Assembly (NCBI RefSeq): GCF_017310645.1
Contig: NZ_JAFLRH010000035.1
Span: 1 to 38,003, forward strand
Origin: Paradesulfitobacterium ferrireducens
GTDB taxonomy: Bacteria > Bacillota > Desulfitobacteriia > Desulfitobacteriales > Desulfitobacteriaceae
DNA: 38,003 bases
Direction: 5' to 3'
In this document: in pieces, positions 16,347 through 24,660 of the stretch
How the letters are laid out: every line of letters starts with the position of its first letter
Position numbering within the stretch: the stretch's first letter is position 1
Made by a program: the position numbers and the translations under genes
Notes under the pieces: model-generated
What the model was told of the DNA's origin: nothing
The model's database searches: none
The model's input: the letters and a program-made list of their open reading frames with translations, nothing else

Positions 16347-17105
16347 CTATTGCGCGTAAGAAAAGGAAAGGCGCGTGGGCCATGGGAGGCCGGAGAAGGT
16401 CTGGGATAGAATCGGGGGGATAAGGACTTTCTCTGGTGGCCCGAATGCGATGACCCGGCGGTTCAGGCAAAGCACCTGGTCGAAATGGTGGAACTCAAGG
16501 GCTAAGAGGTCGTGGGTTGTGGTCACGGTGGTAATTCCGTCCCCGTGCAACTCGTCCAGGAGTTCATATATACTTTGCTGGGTCGGAATATCCAGGCCGG
16601 TTGCCGGCTCATCCAGAAGGAGGATTTTAGACTCCTGGGCTAAAGCACGGGCAATAAAAACCCGTTGCTGCTGGCCCCCGGATAAATGTCCGATGGGCCG
16701 GTCTGCCAGGTGGAGCATGTTGACCCTTCTTAAGCTGTCCTCGACAATCAGGCGGTCTTTTTTTCCAGGGTAACGGAAGTAGCCTATGTGGGCAGTTCGT
16801 CCCAACATCACGACTTCATAGACGGAAATCGGGAATTCTTTATCAATCGACTTGATTTGGGGTACATACCCGACTTGAATCCGGCGGCGCCAAGCCCGGG
16901 TGGGGGGATGTCCCTGTACCTTTATGGTTCCTGTGTCAGGCTTATTGAGACCTACAATGCTTTTTAGGAGAGAGGTTTTGCCTGATCCGTTGGGTCCGAT
17001 AATTGCAATACAGGTTCCGGATGGAATCCCTAAATCAATTTGTTCCAGAACAGGTGTTTTTCCGTATGAGAGAGAAAAATCCCGGAATTCAATCGCGTGT
17101 GCCAC
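16347..17105 (-). CDS. znuC: Zinc ABC transporter ATP-binding protein
   Basis: 252 residues, a single ABC ATPase domain: Walker A GPNGSGKTS (about 36-44), Q-loop GYVPQIKSID, signature LSGGQQQR (about 141-148), Walker B LLLDEPATGLD and the H-loop TTHD. The sequence is typical of the metal-import ABC group, with MLGRTAHIGYF after the Q-loop. The GTG start shares one base with the znuA stop (TAGTG), so translation is probably coupled. It powers import by ZnuB. Confidence 0.93.
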   Translation of the reverse strand: MAHAIEFRDFSLSYGKTPVLEQIDLGIPSGTCIAIIGPNGSGKTSLLKSIVGLNKPDTGTIKVQGHPPTRAWRRRIQVGYVPQIKSIDKEFPISVYEVVMLGRTAHIGYFRYPGKKDRLIVEDSLRRVNMLHLADRPIGHLSGGQQQRVFIARALAQESKILLLDEPATGLDIPTQQSIYELLDELHGDGITTVTTTHDLLALEFHHFDQVLCLNRRVIAFGPPEKVLIPPILSQTFSGLPWPTRLSFSYAQ

Positions 17106-18007
17106 TAGCGTAAAGCCTCCACTATTTTAATGGTGTTTGCCCTCATCATCCCAAGATAGGTGTCGGTCTCCGGGGTAGCTCCCAGGGTGTCATCATATAG
17201 ATTTTCCGTAAGTTTAATTCCGGCATCTACCGCTAATTGCTTTACTTGTTTCGGATTAAAACCGGCTTCGCTGAAAATTGCTCTAATTTTTTGCTCTTTA
17301 ATGAGTTGAAGCATTTGAGCCAGATCTTGGGCCGAGGGTTCTGCTTCTCCGCTATGAAGCAGCGGTTCCACTAAAGTTAAGTTATAACGCTTGGCATAGT
17401 AGGCCCAGGCATCGTGAAAGACCACAATTTTACGCTCTGAAGGAGGAATCGAAGAAATTTGGGATTGGATCCAGGCATCGAGATTTTTTAATTCCTGCAA
17501 ATAACGGGCAGCATTTTGTTCAAAATATGATTGATACTGCGGAAACTCGGCGCTTAAGGCCGCTTGGATTTTATTCACGTAAGCCATGGTATTTTCGACA
17601 TCCAGCCATAGATGGGGATTGCCAACACTGCTTTGATCCCGTCCTATAATGGGGAGGCCGTCTGAAAGCACAACGGTTCTAAGCTCTTGATTCCCTGTGT
17701 TGGCAATGAGTTTTTCTAAATAAAGTTCTTCGCCGACTCCATTGGCAAAAAAAAGGTTAGATTCAGCCAGGTTGCGGACATCTTCCGGCCTTGGTTCAAA
17801 TTCATGCGGATCACCGCCCACAGGGACTAAATGAATAACTTTGATTTTATCTCCACCCACTTGCTGAATAATGTCCGCCAGGGGTGAGATGCTGGTAGTA
17901 ACAATTGGTTGATTTGAAGATGCGGCAGAAGACCCACATCCGGAAAGTATTATCATTCCAATTAGAAGTATAATCCAAAAGGCCAAAGGGAACCGTCGCC
18001 TGGACAA
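17105..18007 (-). CDS. znuA: Zinc-binding lipoprotein of the ABC importer
   Basis: 300 residues. The N-terminal signal ends in the lipobox LSGCGSS, placing a lipid-modified Cys at about residue 24. It is a cluster A-I metal-binding protein: VPVGGDPHEFEPRPEDVRNL (first His ligand), VGNPHLWLDVENT (second His), VVFHDAWAYYAKRYNL (third His) and FSEAGFNPKQV/LYDDTLG near the fourth acidic ligand. There is no His-rich loop. It captures the metal outside the cell and delivers it to ZnuB. The start is TTG at 18007 with AAGGAGG 8 nt upstream. First gene of znuACB-zur. Confidence 0.92.
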   Translation of the reverse strand: MSRRRFPLAFWIILLIGMIILSGCGSSAASSNQPIVTTSISPLADIIQQVGGDKIKVIHLVPVGGDPHEFEPRPEDVRNLAESNLFFANGVGEELYLEKLIANTGNQELRTVVLSDGLPIIGRDQSSVGNPHLWLDVENTMAYVNKIQAALSAEFPQYQSYFEQNAARYLQELKNLDAWIQSQISSIPPSERKIVVFHDAWAYYAKRYNLTLVEPLLHSGEAEPSAQDLAQMLQLIKEQKIRAIFSEAGFNPKQVKQLAVDAGIKLTENLYDDTLGATPETDTYLGMMRANTIKIVEALR

Positions 18008-18069
18008 TTTTAGTACCTCCTTAAATAACCATCAACATTCCTTGTCGTTACATTGTCTTGGGTAAATGG

Positions 18070-18100
18070 CAGCTTATTGAAATAATATTTCAATAAGCTG
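18070..18100. promoter_or_regulatory. Perfect 31-nt palindrome, candidate Zur/Fur operator
   Basis: CAGCTTATTGAAAT (18070-18083) is exactly reverse-complemented at 18087-18100 with AAT between. The centre reads as a 7-1-7 Fur-type inverted repeat, TGAAATA-A-TATTTCA (18078-18092). It lies between divergent znuA and the LysR gene, 63 nt from the znuA start. No T-tract follows, so an operator is more likely than a terminator. Confidence 0.6.
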
Positions 18101-18175
18101 AGTGTATTCCTGTTTTGGCTAAAAGTCAAATTTTTCAAAGGACAAAAATTCGAATTACATATAACGGGGGTAGCA

Positions 18176-19072
18176 ATGCTTGATTTAATGCGTTTGTTTG
18201 TTCATGTAGTTGAAGAACAAAGTTTTACAGCGGTTGCCCGGAAACTTGGGGTAAGCCAACCGGCCATCTCCAATCAGATGCGGGTCTTAGAAGAGAAAAC
18301 CGGTTCCAGGCTTCTGATTCGGCGCGGCAAGGGATTTATATTAACCCCGCAGGGGGAGAGCGTATATAGACATGCGCTGCGCCTGCTGGCGGAGTGGGAT
18401 GACCTGGAGCGGGATTTGGATGCCCTTGCGGGAGAAGTAAGTGGACGGGTGCATATCGGCGCATCTCATATTCCGGGAGAATATCTTCTTCCCTTGAAAC
18501 TGGCCCAGTTCCAGCAGCAGTTTCCAAAAGTTTACTTCAAAATTACGATTGGGGACAGCCGGGAGATTGCTGAGAAGCTGTTGCAGAGAGAACTAGACTT
18601 TGCGATTGTCGGATCGGTGTTTGATACAGAGAAACTAAAGTCTGAGCTCTGGCTAAATGATGAATTAAAGCTGGTTATCTCTTCCGACCACCCTCTGGCC
18701 GCTCTGAACAAAGTTCATCTTCATGATCTGAAAGGATTTCCTATGATTATTCGGGAACAAGGTTCGGGTCACCGCCGGGCCTTAGAGACTGCTTTGACCC
18801 AACACGGCTTGTCTTTGGATGATTTAGCAGTAAGTCTGGAAGCCGGGAGCACTGAGACCGTAAAAAACGCGGTCCGTTCGGGTTTCGGATATTCTTTTCT
18901 CTCGCAATCCGCCTTAGAACCTTATGGAAAAGAAGGATTAAAGGTGCTTCAAGTCGAAAATGTATCAATCAAACGCGGTTTTTATCTACTCACACTGCGT
19001 GATCAAAGATTAACAGTTGCCGGGGCAGCCTGTTACGCTTTTTTGAACCGGTTAACGAAAGACAAAGTGTGA
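18176..19072 (+). CDS. LysR family transcriptional regulator
   Basis: 298 residues. The N-terminal winged helix has the classic FTAVARKLGVSQPAISNQMRVLEEKTGSRLLIRRGKGFILTPQGE sequence (about residues 17-61). The periplasmic-binding-protein-like effector domain starts near residue 88 (GRVHIGASHIPGEYLLP) and resembles the CysB/CysL branch. It binds an inducer and controls a target promoter, often its neighbour. The amidohydrolase gene begins 21 nt after its stop, so the two are co-transcribed. It diverges from znuA; the shared spacer holds the palindrome. The effector cannot be predicted. Confidence 0.92.
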   Translation: MLDLMRLFVHVVEEQSFTAVARKLGVSQPAISNQMRVLEEKTGSRLLIRRGKGFILTPQGESVYRHALRLLAEWDDLERDLDALAGEVSGRVHIGASHIPGEYLLPLKLAQFQQQFPKVYFKITIGDSREIAEKLLQRELDFAIVGSVFDTEKLKSELWLNDELKLVISSDHPLAALNKVHLHDLKGFPMIIREQGSGHRRALETALTQHGLSLDDLAVSLEAGSTETVKNAVRSGFGYSFLSQSALEPYGKEGLKVLQVENVSIKRGFYLLTLRDQRLTVAGAACYAFLNRLTKDKV

Positions 19073-19093
19073 TTCAGGGTGGAGGAGAAGGAG

Positions 19094-20275
19094 ATGAATA
19101 TTTCCTGTAGCGCGCGGGAAGAAATCTGGGAAATTCCGCAGTCCGGGACTGCGCGAATTGCAGGGTATTGGGACCCGGAGGGAACCCCGGTGTCAAAACC
19201 TTCTTTCGTCAAGTGGCGCAATGGAAAGCTCACTGTAGTGGGGCTTTGGGATCAGAGAATGGGGGATTCGGATTATTTCCTTTGGCAAGATTATTATTTA
19301 TTGCCCGGGTGGATTGATGCCCACGTCCATTTAGCGTTGGACGGGATTGATTTTCAGAGAAGTTTTGAACGTTGGTCTGATCCCCTGGAAATGGATCAAA
19401 TCATGAAGCAGTTTCTCAAACATTATCTGGAATTGGGGATTGTCGGGATTAGGGATGGAGGAGATTTATCCGGCTATGCCTGGATGGCAAAAGATAAGGT
19501 AAAACGTGGTGAATGGATGGGACCGGAGATCTTGTCCGTGCGCGAGGCAGTCTATCGCTTAGGGTATTACGGACGCTTTCTCGGCCAGGGCATTCATAAT
19601 ATCCGGGAATGGGAAGAGCGCAAAGAGATGTTCTTTAGCCAAGGCTTAGATCAACTGAAAGTGATTGTGACCGGACTGATTAGTTTTCGTAAATACGGAG
19701 TGGTGGGGCCGGTTCAATGGACGGTGGATGAACTAAAAAAGCTGGTGCAGGATGCTCACAAGCGCGGGTATAAAGTGATGGGCCATGTCAGCGGTACGGA
19801 AGGGATAACTGTGGCTATTGACGCCGGGATTGATTCGATCGAGCATGGATATTACGTCACCAAGGAACAGCTGCAGGCCATGTCGGATCGGGGAATAGCC
19901 TGGGTACCAACCGTCGCACCGGTCGGCAACCTTCTGACCCGCTCAACCCGCCGTTATAACCTTGAGGAAAAAGAGATTTTACGGCGTATCTTAAGTGCCC
20001 ATCTTGAAAGTATTTTTGAAGCCTATGGGGGCAAGGTGAATCTGGGAATTGGTACGGATGCCGGTGCGTACCATGTTCCGCATGGGGACGGAGTTTTAGA
20101 TGAGATGACCTGGTTCGCGGAAGCGGGTGTGGCGACATTAGATGTTCGTAAGATGGCAACCCTGGGAAATGCAAAAATTTTAGGATGGGAGGGTTTTGGA
20201 CGGTTACAGCCTGGGGTTTTAATGAGCCGCTTGCAATTAAGCGACCAAATTCTGGGAACTAAGACTCTGGATTAA
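19094..20275 (+). CDS. Amidohydrolase family protein
   Basis: 393 residues from the ATG at 19094, with GGAGG 8 nt upstream. It carries the metal-site motifs of the amidohydrolase superfamily: WIDAHVHLALDG, with HxH at about residues 76-78; a later MGHVSG histidine; DSIEHGYYV; and the catalytic Asp in GIGTDAGAYH. A small beta-sandwich composite domain surrounds the barrel at both ends, with LPGW before the HxH. The nearest look is the imidazolonepropionase/prolidase-like cytosolic group, which hydrolyses cyclic amides or peptides. The substrate is unknown; pairing with a LysR regulator suggests an inducible catabolic or detoxifying step. Confidence 0.85.
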   Translation: MNISCSAREEIWEIPQSGTARIAGYWDPEGTPVSKPSFVKWRNGKLTVVGLWDQRMGDSDYFLWQDYYLLPGWIDAHVHLALDGIDFQRSFERWSDPLEMDQIMKQFLKHYLELGIVGIRDGGDLSGYAWMAKDKVKRGEWMGPEILSVREAVYRLGYYGRFLGQGIHNIREWEERKEMFFSQGLDQLKVIVTGLISFRKYGVVGPVQWTVDELKKLVQDAHKRGYKVMGHVSGTEGITVAIDAGIDSIEHGYYVTKEQLQAMSDRGIAWVPTVAPVGNLLTRSTRRYNLEEKEILRRILSAHLESIFEAYGGKVNLGIGTDAGAYHVPHGDGVLDEMTWFAEAGVATLDVRKMATLGNAKILGWEGFGRLQPGVLMSRLQLSDQILGTKTLD

Positions 20276-20311
20276 ACCTTTGCAGATTTTCCCGGATAAT
20301 TGCAGTAGATT

Positions 20312-20341
20312 AAGATCAGGACAAGGGTCCTGGTCTTTTTT
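20312..20341 (+). terminator. Intrinsic terminator of the LysR-amidohydrolase unit
   Basis: AAGATCAGGAC (20312-20322) pairs with GTCCTGGTCTT (20327-20337), with one G-U, around AAGG; T-run follows. Confidence 0.85.
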
Positions 20342-20412
20342 GCGAGGTCCATTGTCGAATTCTGACGCTATATAATAAAGATTAGAATTAATTGAAAGTT
20401 TCTAAAACCTTA

Positions 20413-20442
20413 TTGACGAGTTTTATGCGATCATGTTAAAAT
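20413..20442 (+). promoter_or_regulatory. SigA-type promoter of the IclR gene
   Basis: TTGACG (20413-20418) and TAAAAT (20437-20442) with an 18-nt spacer, or TTAAAA with 17. The leader to the start codon is about 100 nt. Confidence 0.6.
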
Positions 20443-20448
20443 GCATTG

Positions 20449-20484
20449 ACCATATGGTGAAACTGATAGTCCACAATGTGAACT
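20449..20484 (+). promoter_or_regulatory. Candidate IclR operator region
   Basis: Two inverted repeats lie just downstream of the -10 box: ACCATATGGT (20449-20458, perfect) and AGTCCAC-AAT-GTGAACT (20468-20484, one mismatch). Their position over the transcription start would suit autorepression by the IclR-type protein encoded next. Inference from position and symmetry only. Confidence 0.45.
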
Positions 20485-20546
20485 ATTTACTTAATTTTAC
20501 TCTTGAATAAAAACCAGGAAATCTTAGTTTTTTGGAGGAGATTTTA

Positions 20547-21332
20547 ATGTCCGGTGAGTCTGGAAAGCTTACGGAGAAGCAGAATGGTGTTCAATCCCTG
20601 CGTCGGGCTCTCGGGATTTTGGATGTGTTTACCTTTGAGAAATCTCAACTTAATATTGCTGAGATTTGCACAGTTGTAAACCTGCCTCGTCCAACAGTAA
20701 CTCGCCTTCTTGCGACATTAATCGACGAGGGGTATGTCGTACGCAATCCTAACCGGAAATACAGTTTAGGAGTAAAGCTTTGCCGTCTGGGCGCGATCGC
20801 TCAACGTTCACGGGAGTTAAACGAAGTAGCCTTGCCCATTCTAAGAGAGCTGCGAGACCGCTTCGGGGAGACTGCTTACATAGATGTCGTTGAAGGATTA
20901 GAACGGCATTGTATTTTGTCGGTTGAAGGAAATCAAGCGGTGCGGATTGTTGTGCCTGTCGGTCAAAGATCGCCCTTGCATGCCGGGGCGGATGGCCGCT
21001 TATTACTGGCATTTCAACCGGAAACAACCGTTAAGGAACTGATAGAGCGCAATTATCTAGTTGCCAAAACTGAGCATACGATCACGGATATTGACCGCCT
21101 GCAGCAGGAATTGGGAAAGATTCGGGAGCAGGGATTCGCCGTAAGTTATGGTGAGTGGGTTTTAGGAAGTGTCGCCATTTCCGCTCCGGTACGCAATGAA
21201 ACAGGTGCCGTGGTCGCCGGACTCTCAATGTCTATTCCGGATTACCGGGCCAATGAGCAAGTGGTAGCCACCTATTTAGAGGCTGTACGGGAAGCGGCCT
21301 GGCGCATGTCGCAGGCTTTAGGCTGCGGATAA
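20547..21332 (+). CDS. IclR family transcriptional regulator
   Basis: 261 residues from the ATG at 20547 (GGAGGAG 6 nt upstream; the TTG at 20532 overlaps that site). The N-terminal winged helix SLRRALGILDVFTFEKSQLNIAEICTVVNLPRPTVTRLLATLIDEGYV is the IclR signature. The C-terminal effector domain shows HAGADGRLLLAF, GFAVSYGEWVLGSVAISAPVRN and a closing WRMSQALG. IclR proteins sense small carboxylates and usually control an adjacent catabolic operon. Here it precedes the TRAP-GDH-KOR set on the same strand, so it is the likely regulator of glutamate use (inference). Confidence 0.92.
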   Translation: MSGESGKLTEKQNGVQSLRRALGILDVFTFEKSQLNIAEICTVVNLPRPTVTRLLATLIDEGYVVRNPNRKYSLGVKLCRLGAIAQRSRELNEVALPILRELRDRFGETAYIDVVEGLERHCILSVEGNQAVRIVVPVGQRSPLHAGADGRLLLAFQPETTVKELIERNYLVAKTEHTITDIDRLQQELGKIREQGFAVSYGEWVLGSVAISAPVRNETGAVVAGLSMSIPDYRANEQVVATYLEAVREAAWRMSQALGCG

Positions 21333-21368
21333 TCCCGTAGTTTCTTTCACCAATCTTGTGGTCGTTGC

Positions 21369-21398
21369 CTCTTTGGCTAAAATTTATCAAAGAGTGCT
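21369..21398 (+). other. Hairpin in the iclR-TRAP spacer
   Basis: CTCTTTG (21369-21375) pairs with CAAAGAG (21388-21394), 12-nt loop, followed by TGCTTTT. It could be a weak terminator or attenuator separating the regulator from the transport genes. The rest of the 205-nt spacer shows nothing I can name. Confidence 0.35.
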
Positions 21399-21537
21399 TT
21401 TAATCTTAGAACTAAAGTAGGGGGGGTACATTGTAAATAACAAGACCAGATCTACTTTTTAATTACTTCGTCTTTGCTTGGCCTCAGTCGAACTAATTGT
21501 CCAGTTATATTTACAGTCGGGATTGGAGGAGTACCAG

Positions 21538-23421
21538 TTGGAGGAAAGTCAACAAGGAAAAATACAGAACAAATTTGATAGAACATTAGTTACAATTGGA
21601 GCTGTTGGGATTTCTCTGTTTATTATTTTTACCACGTTGTTAGTTCCATTAACCGCTATGATTCAAAGAGCTGCGGTTTTAGGGCTTAGTTTTATGGTTA
21701 TTTTTCTTCAATATCCTATCTTGAAAAAGAGCAACAATATAGTTTTAAGAATTATTAATTATGCGTGGACCGCTTTAGCAGTATTCATCGGGGGCTATGT
21801 CTTCTTTGGTTTTGAATCCTTGGTTACGCGCATCGGCTCTCCGAACCAGCTTGACCTTATCTTGGGTGGTTTGATCGTCATTATGGTTTTGGATGCCACC
21901 CGACGGGCCATTGGCTGGCCTTTGCCCATCGTGGCCACCTTGTTTTTGCTCTATACTTATTTCGGGGACATGATTCCGGGAATGTTTGGGCACCGCGGCT
22001 ACAGCATCGTGCGCATTATTAACCAGATGTTTATGACGACCGAAGGGGTCTTCGGTGTACCCTTGGGTGTAGTTGTGACTATTGTCTTTTTGTTTGTTTT
22101 ATTCGGGTCGTTTTTGGAGAAAAGCGGTGCCGGTGCATTCTTCATTAACTTTGCAGTCTCGATAGCCGGCAGAGCCCGCGGCGGCCCGGCTAAAATCGCT
22201 GTCGTCGGCAGCGGACTCATGGGTATGATTTCCGGCAGTAGTATCGCCAATGTGGCTTCCGTTGGTAGCTTAACGATTCCGCTTATGAAGAAGGTCGGCT
22301 ACCGGCCTGAGTTTGCGGCGGCCGTGGAAGCAGCGGCTTCAACCGGAGGACAGATTATGCCCCCGATCATGGGTGCAGGGGCTTTTATCATGTCCGAGTT
22401 CACTCAGACGCCATACATGGTGATTATTGGTGCGGCTGCGATTCCGGCGCTCATGTATTATTTCAGTCTATTCATGAATGTCCACTTTGAGGCCTTGCGC
22501 ACCGGGATGAAAGGGCTGCCCGAAGAAGATATTCCGAAAATTAAAGAAGTATTCAAAATTGGCTGGGTCTATGTGGTTCCAATTGCAGCCCTGATTGTGA
22601 CTCTAATGATGGGCTTTAGTCCCGCCCGTGCCGCTTTTATCGGTATTGCACTGTTGATTGTAGTAAGCATGCTGCGGGCTTCTACCCGAATGAAAGCCAA
22701 AGATTACTTCGAGGCCTTGCGTGATGCCGGCCAGGGAGCCGTCTCAGTGGCTGCCGCCTGCGCCACCGCCGGGATTATCGTTGGCTCGGTGAGCATGACC
22801 GGCCTGGGAATTAAATTTTCATCATTGATTGGGACTATGGCCGGGGGCAAAGAACTGATTGCCTTGATTCTGACGGCTCTGGCCGGGGTGATCTTAGGCA
22901 TGGCTTTGCCGACCACCGCCAACTATATCGTTCAGGCTTCCGTGGCTGCTCCTGCTTTAGTGGCAATGGGCATTCCCATGCTTACGGCCCATATGTTTGT
23001 CTTCTACTTCGGAGTGTTTGCCGACATCACCCCGCCGGTGGCACTGGCGGCCTACACTGCGGCAGGTATTGCCAAGGGTGATCCGATGAAAGCCGGGCTC
23101 ATCGCCTCGAAGAATGTCATGGTTGCCTATCTGATCCCGTTCTTGTTTGTATTTTTCCCGGCATTGATGGCCAATGCCCCTGTTCTGGATATCATCCTTA
23201 CGACGGGTGCTGCCTTATTGGGTGTGGTGGCCATGAGTGCCGCTTGGTCCAACTTCTTGCTCCAAAAGTGCAACCCGCTTGAACGGTTGTTGCTTGTTGC
23301 CAGCGCGGTTTTGCTGGTGTACCCGGAATATGCCACCAGTGCCGCCGGATTGGTTCTGCTCGCACTTCTCTATTTCAGGCAGCGCCTGAGCAGCAAGAAA
23401 AACTTGGCCGCCGGGGCTTAA
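21538..23421 (+). CDS. TRAP transporter fused permease (TAXI type, DctQM)
   Basis: 628 residues from the TTG at 21538, chosen because GGAGGA lies 7 nt upstream; a longer TTG frame to 21478 has no site. It is strongly hydrophobic, about 16-18 segments. An N-terminal small-subunit-like part (to residue ~150) is fused to the large DctM-like subunit. Marker stretches: GSGLMGMISGSSIANVASVGSLTIPLMKKVGY, EAAASTGGQIMPPIMGAGAF and GMALPTTANYIVQASVAAPALVAMGI. With the TAXI binding protein encoded next it makes a Na+- or H+-driven importer. TAXI systems studied elsewhere transport glutamate or other dicarboxylates, which fits the downstream genes. Confidence 0.93.
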   Translation: MEESQQGKIQNKFDRTLVTIGAVGISLFIIFTTLLVPLTAMIQRAAVLGLSFMVIFLQYPILKKSNNIVLRIINYAWTALAVFIGGYVFFGFESLVTRIGSPNQLDLILGGLIVIMVLDATRRAIGWPLPIVATLFLLYTYFGDMIPGMFGHRGYSIVRIINQMFMTTEGVFGVPLGVVVTIVFLFVLFGSFLEKSGAGAFFINFAVSIAGRARGGPAKIAVVGSGLMGMISGSSIANVASVGSLTIPLMKKVGYRPEFAAAVEAAASTGGQIMPPIMGAGAFIMSEFTQTPYMVIIGAAAIPALMYYFSLFMNVHFEALRTGMKGLPEEDIPKIKEVFKIGWVYVVPIAALIVTLMMGFSPARAAFIGIALLIVVSMLRASTRMKAKDYFEALRDAGQGAVSVAAACATAGIIVGSVSMTGLGIKFSSLIGTMAGGKELIALILTALAGVILGMALPTTANYIVQASVAAPALVAMGIPMLTAHMFVFYFGVFADITPPVALAAYTAAGIAKGDPMKAGLIASKNVMVAYLIPFLFVFFPALMANAPVLDIILTTGAALLGVVAMSAAWSNFLLQKCNPLERLLLVASAVLLVYPEYATSAAGLVLLALLYFRQRLSSKKNLAAGA

Positions 23422-23570
23422 TGATATGTTGGTTTTGGTTTGCGTAAGCGAGCCACAAATATACAGTCTGAAGATGGGGGTGGAAGAGAGGGAGCATAAA
23501 GGATGTTTTTTCTAGTCTGACATAACCCAATCAAGATCTTTATCTAAAACCAAGAGTGAGGAGATGTAGT

Positions 23571-24572
23571 ATGAAAAAGTACACTAGACTAGTCAGCGCC
23601 GTACTAGCATTCGGATTATTGTTAAGCACCGGCTTCCTTGCCGGTTGCGGGTCCAGCAATCAAGCAGGCGGGACTACACCGGCCAAGACCAAGAATATTT
23701 CCCTGTCAACCGGGGCGCAAAGCGGTACGTATTATCCTTTGGGTACAGCCATCGCCAATGTTTGGACCCAAGCAGGCATAGGCCTGAATGTCACTGCTGA
23801 AGCCACCGGAGGATCGGTGGAAAATGCCCGCCTGATCGGCAGCAAGGACACGGAAGTCGGCTTTGTCGAGTCTCTGATTGCTGACTGGGCATACAATGGC
23901 AAAGAAATTTTCAAAGACAAGAAAGTTGAAAATCTCCGCGGGCTTGCATCATTGTACCCGAACACGGTACAAACTGTCGTGAAAGCGGACTCCGGGATCA
24001 AATCCTTCGCTGATTTGAAAGGGAAGAAGGTCGCGGTCGGAATTCAGGGCGGATCTTCTCCGATCACCATGGGAGCTATCTTAGAAGTATACGGTCTTAC
24101 AATGAATGATATCAAACCACAGTATGTTGCTTTTGGACCTGGAATTGACCTCTTAAAAGACGGTCAAGTGGATGCCGTGTTGGTTGACGCCGGTGCACCC
24201 AACTCCTCGATCATTGACATCGCAACCCAGCATCAGATCAATATTTTGTCGATCGAACCCGACAAGATTAAGCAAATCCGTGAAAAGTATCCATTCTTCT
24301 CCGATGTCGTAACCATTCCGAAAGGAACCTATAAAGGAGTCGATCAAGACGTAACCACGACCGGATCCCTGGCAGCCCTCTTTGTTACCGCTGATATGCC
24401 GGACGACCTTGTCTACAATATGACCAAGACCTTGTTTGAAAAGAAAGATGACATTGCCAAAGTCCATGAAAAAGGCAAGAGCATCGACCTGAAAAAAGCA
24501 GTCGATGGATTCTCCATCCCACTCCATCCCGGCGCTGAAAAATACTACAAAGAAAAAGGTATTATTAAGTAA
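23571..24572 (+). CDS. TAXI family TRAP solute-binding lipoprotein
   Basis: 333 residues from the ATG at 23571 (GAGGAG 7 nt upstream; the GTG at 23556 overlaps it). The signal ends at the lipobox LAGCGSS, so the protein is lipid-anchored outside the membrane. TAXI family signs: SLSTGAQSGTYYPLGTAIANVW near residue 40-60, ATGGSVENARLIGSKDTEVGFVES, GIQGGSSP and GPGIDLLKDGQVDAVLVDAGAPNSSI. Characterised TAXI proteins include glutamate/glutamine binders. It feeds the fused permease upstream; glutamate is the best guess from the glutamate dehydrogenase encoded next. Confidence 0.92.
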   Translation: MKKYTRLVSAVLAFGLLLSTGFLAGCGSSNQAGGTTPAKTKNISLSTGAQSGTYYPLGTAIANVWTQAGIGLNVTAEATGGSVENARLIGSKDTEVGFVESLIADWAYNGKEIFKDKKVENLRGLASLYPNTVQTVVKADSGIKSFADLKGKKVAVGIQGGSSPITMGAILEVYGLTMNDIKPQYVAFGPGIDLLKDGQVDAVLVDAGAPNSSIIDIATQHQINILSIEPDKIKQIREKYPFFSDVVTIPKGTYKGVDQDVTTTGSLAALFVTADMPDDLVYNMTKTLFEKKDDIAKVHEKGKSIDLKKAVDGFSIPLHPGAEKYYKEKGIIK

Positions 24573-24660
24573 GGGGATAGTGTCGAGGGTGATGATGAAT
24601 TCCTAAATTCCGTAACTCTGGAGCTAAGGAGCTAATCTAAAACCCTAAGGAGAGAAAGTC

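Noticed and set aside
17505..17530. TGTTCAA word in znuA
   Set aside because: Isolated copy within coding sequence, not followed by the CGG spacing of the repeat unit or by further units.
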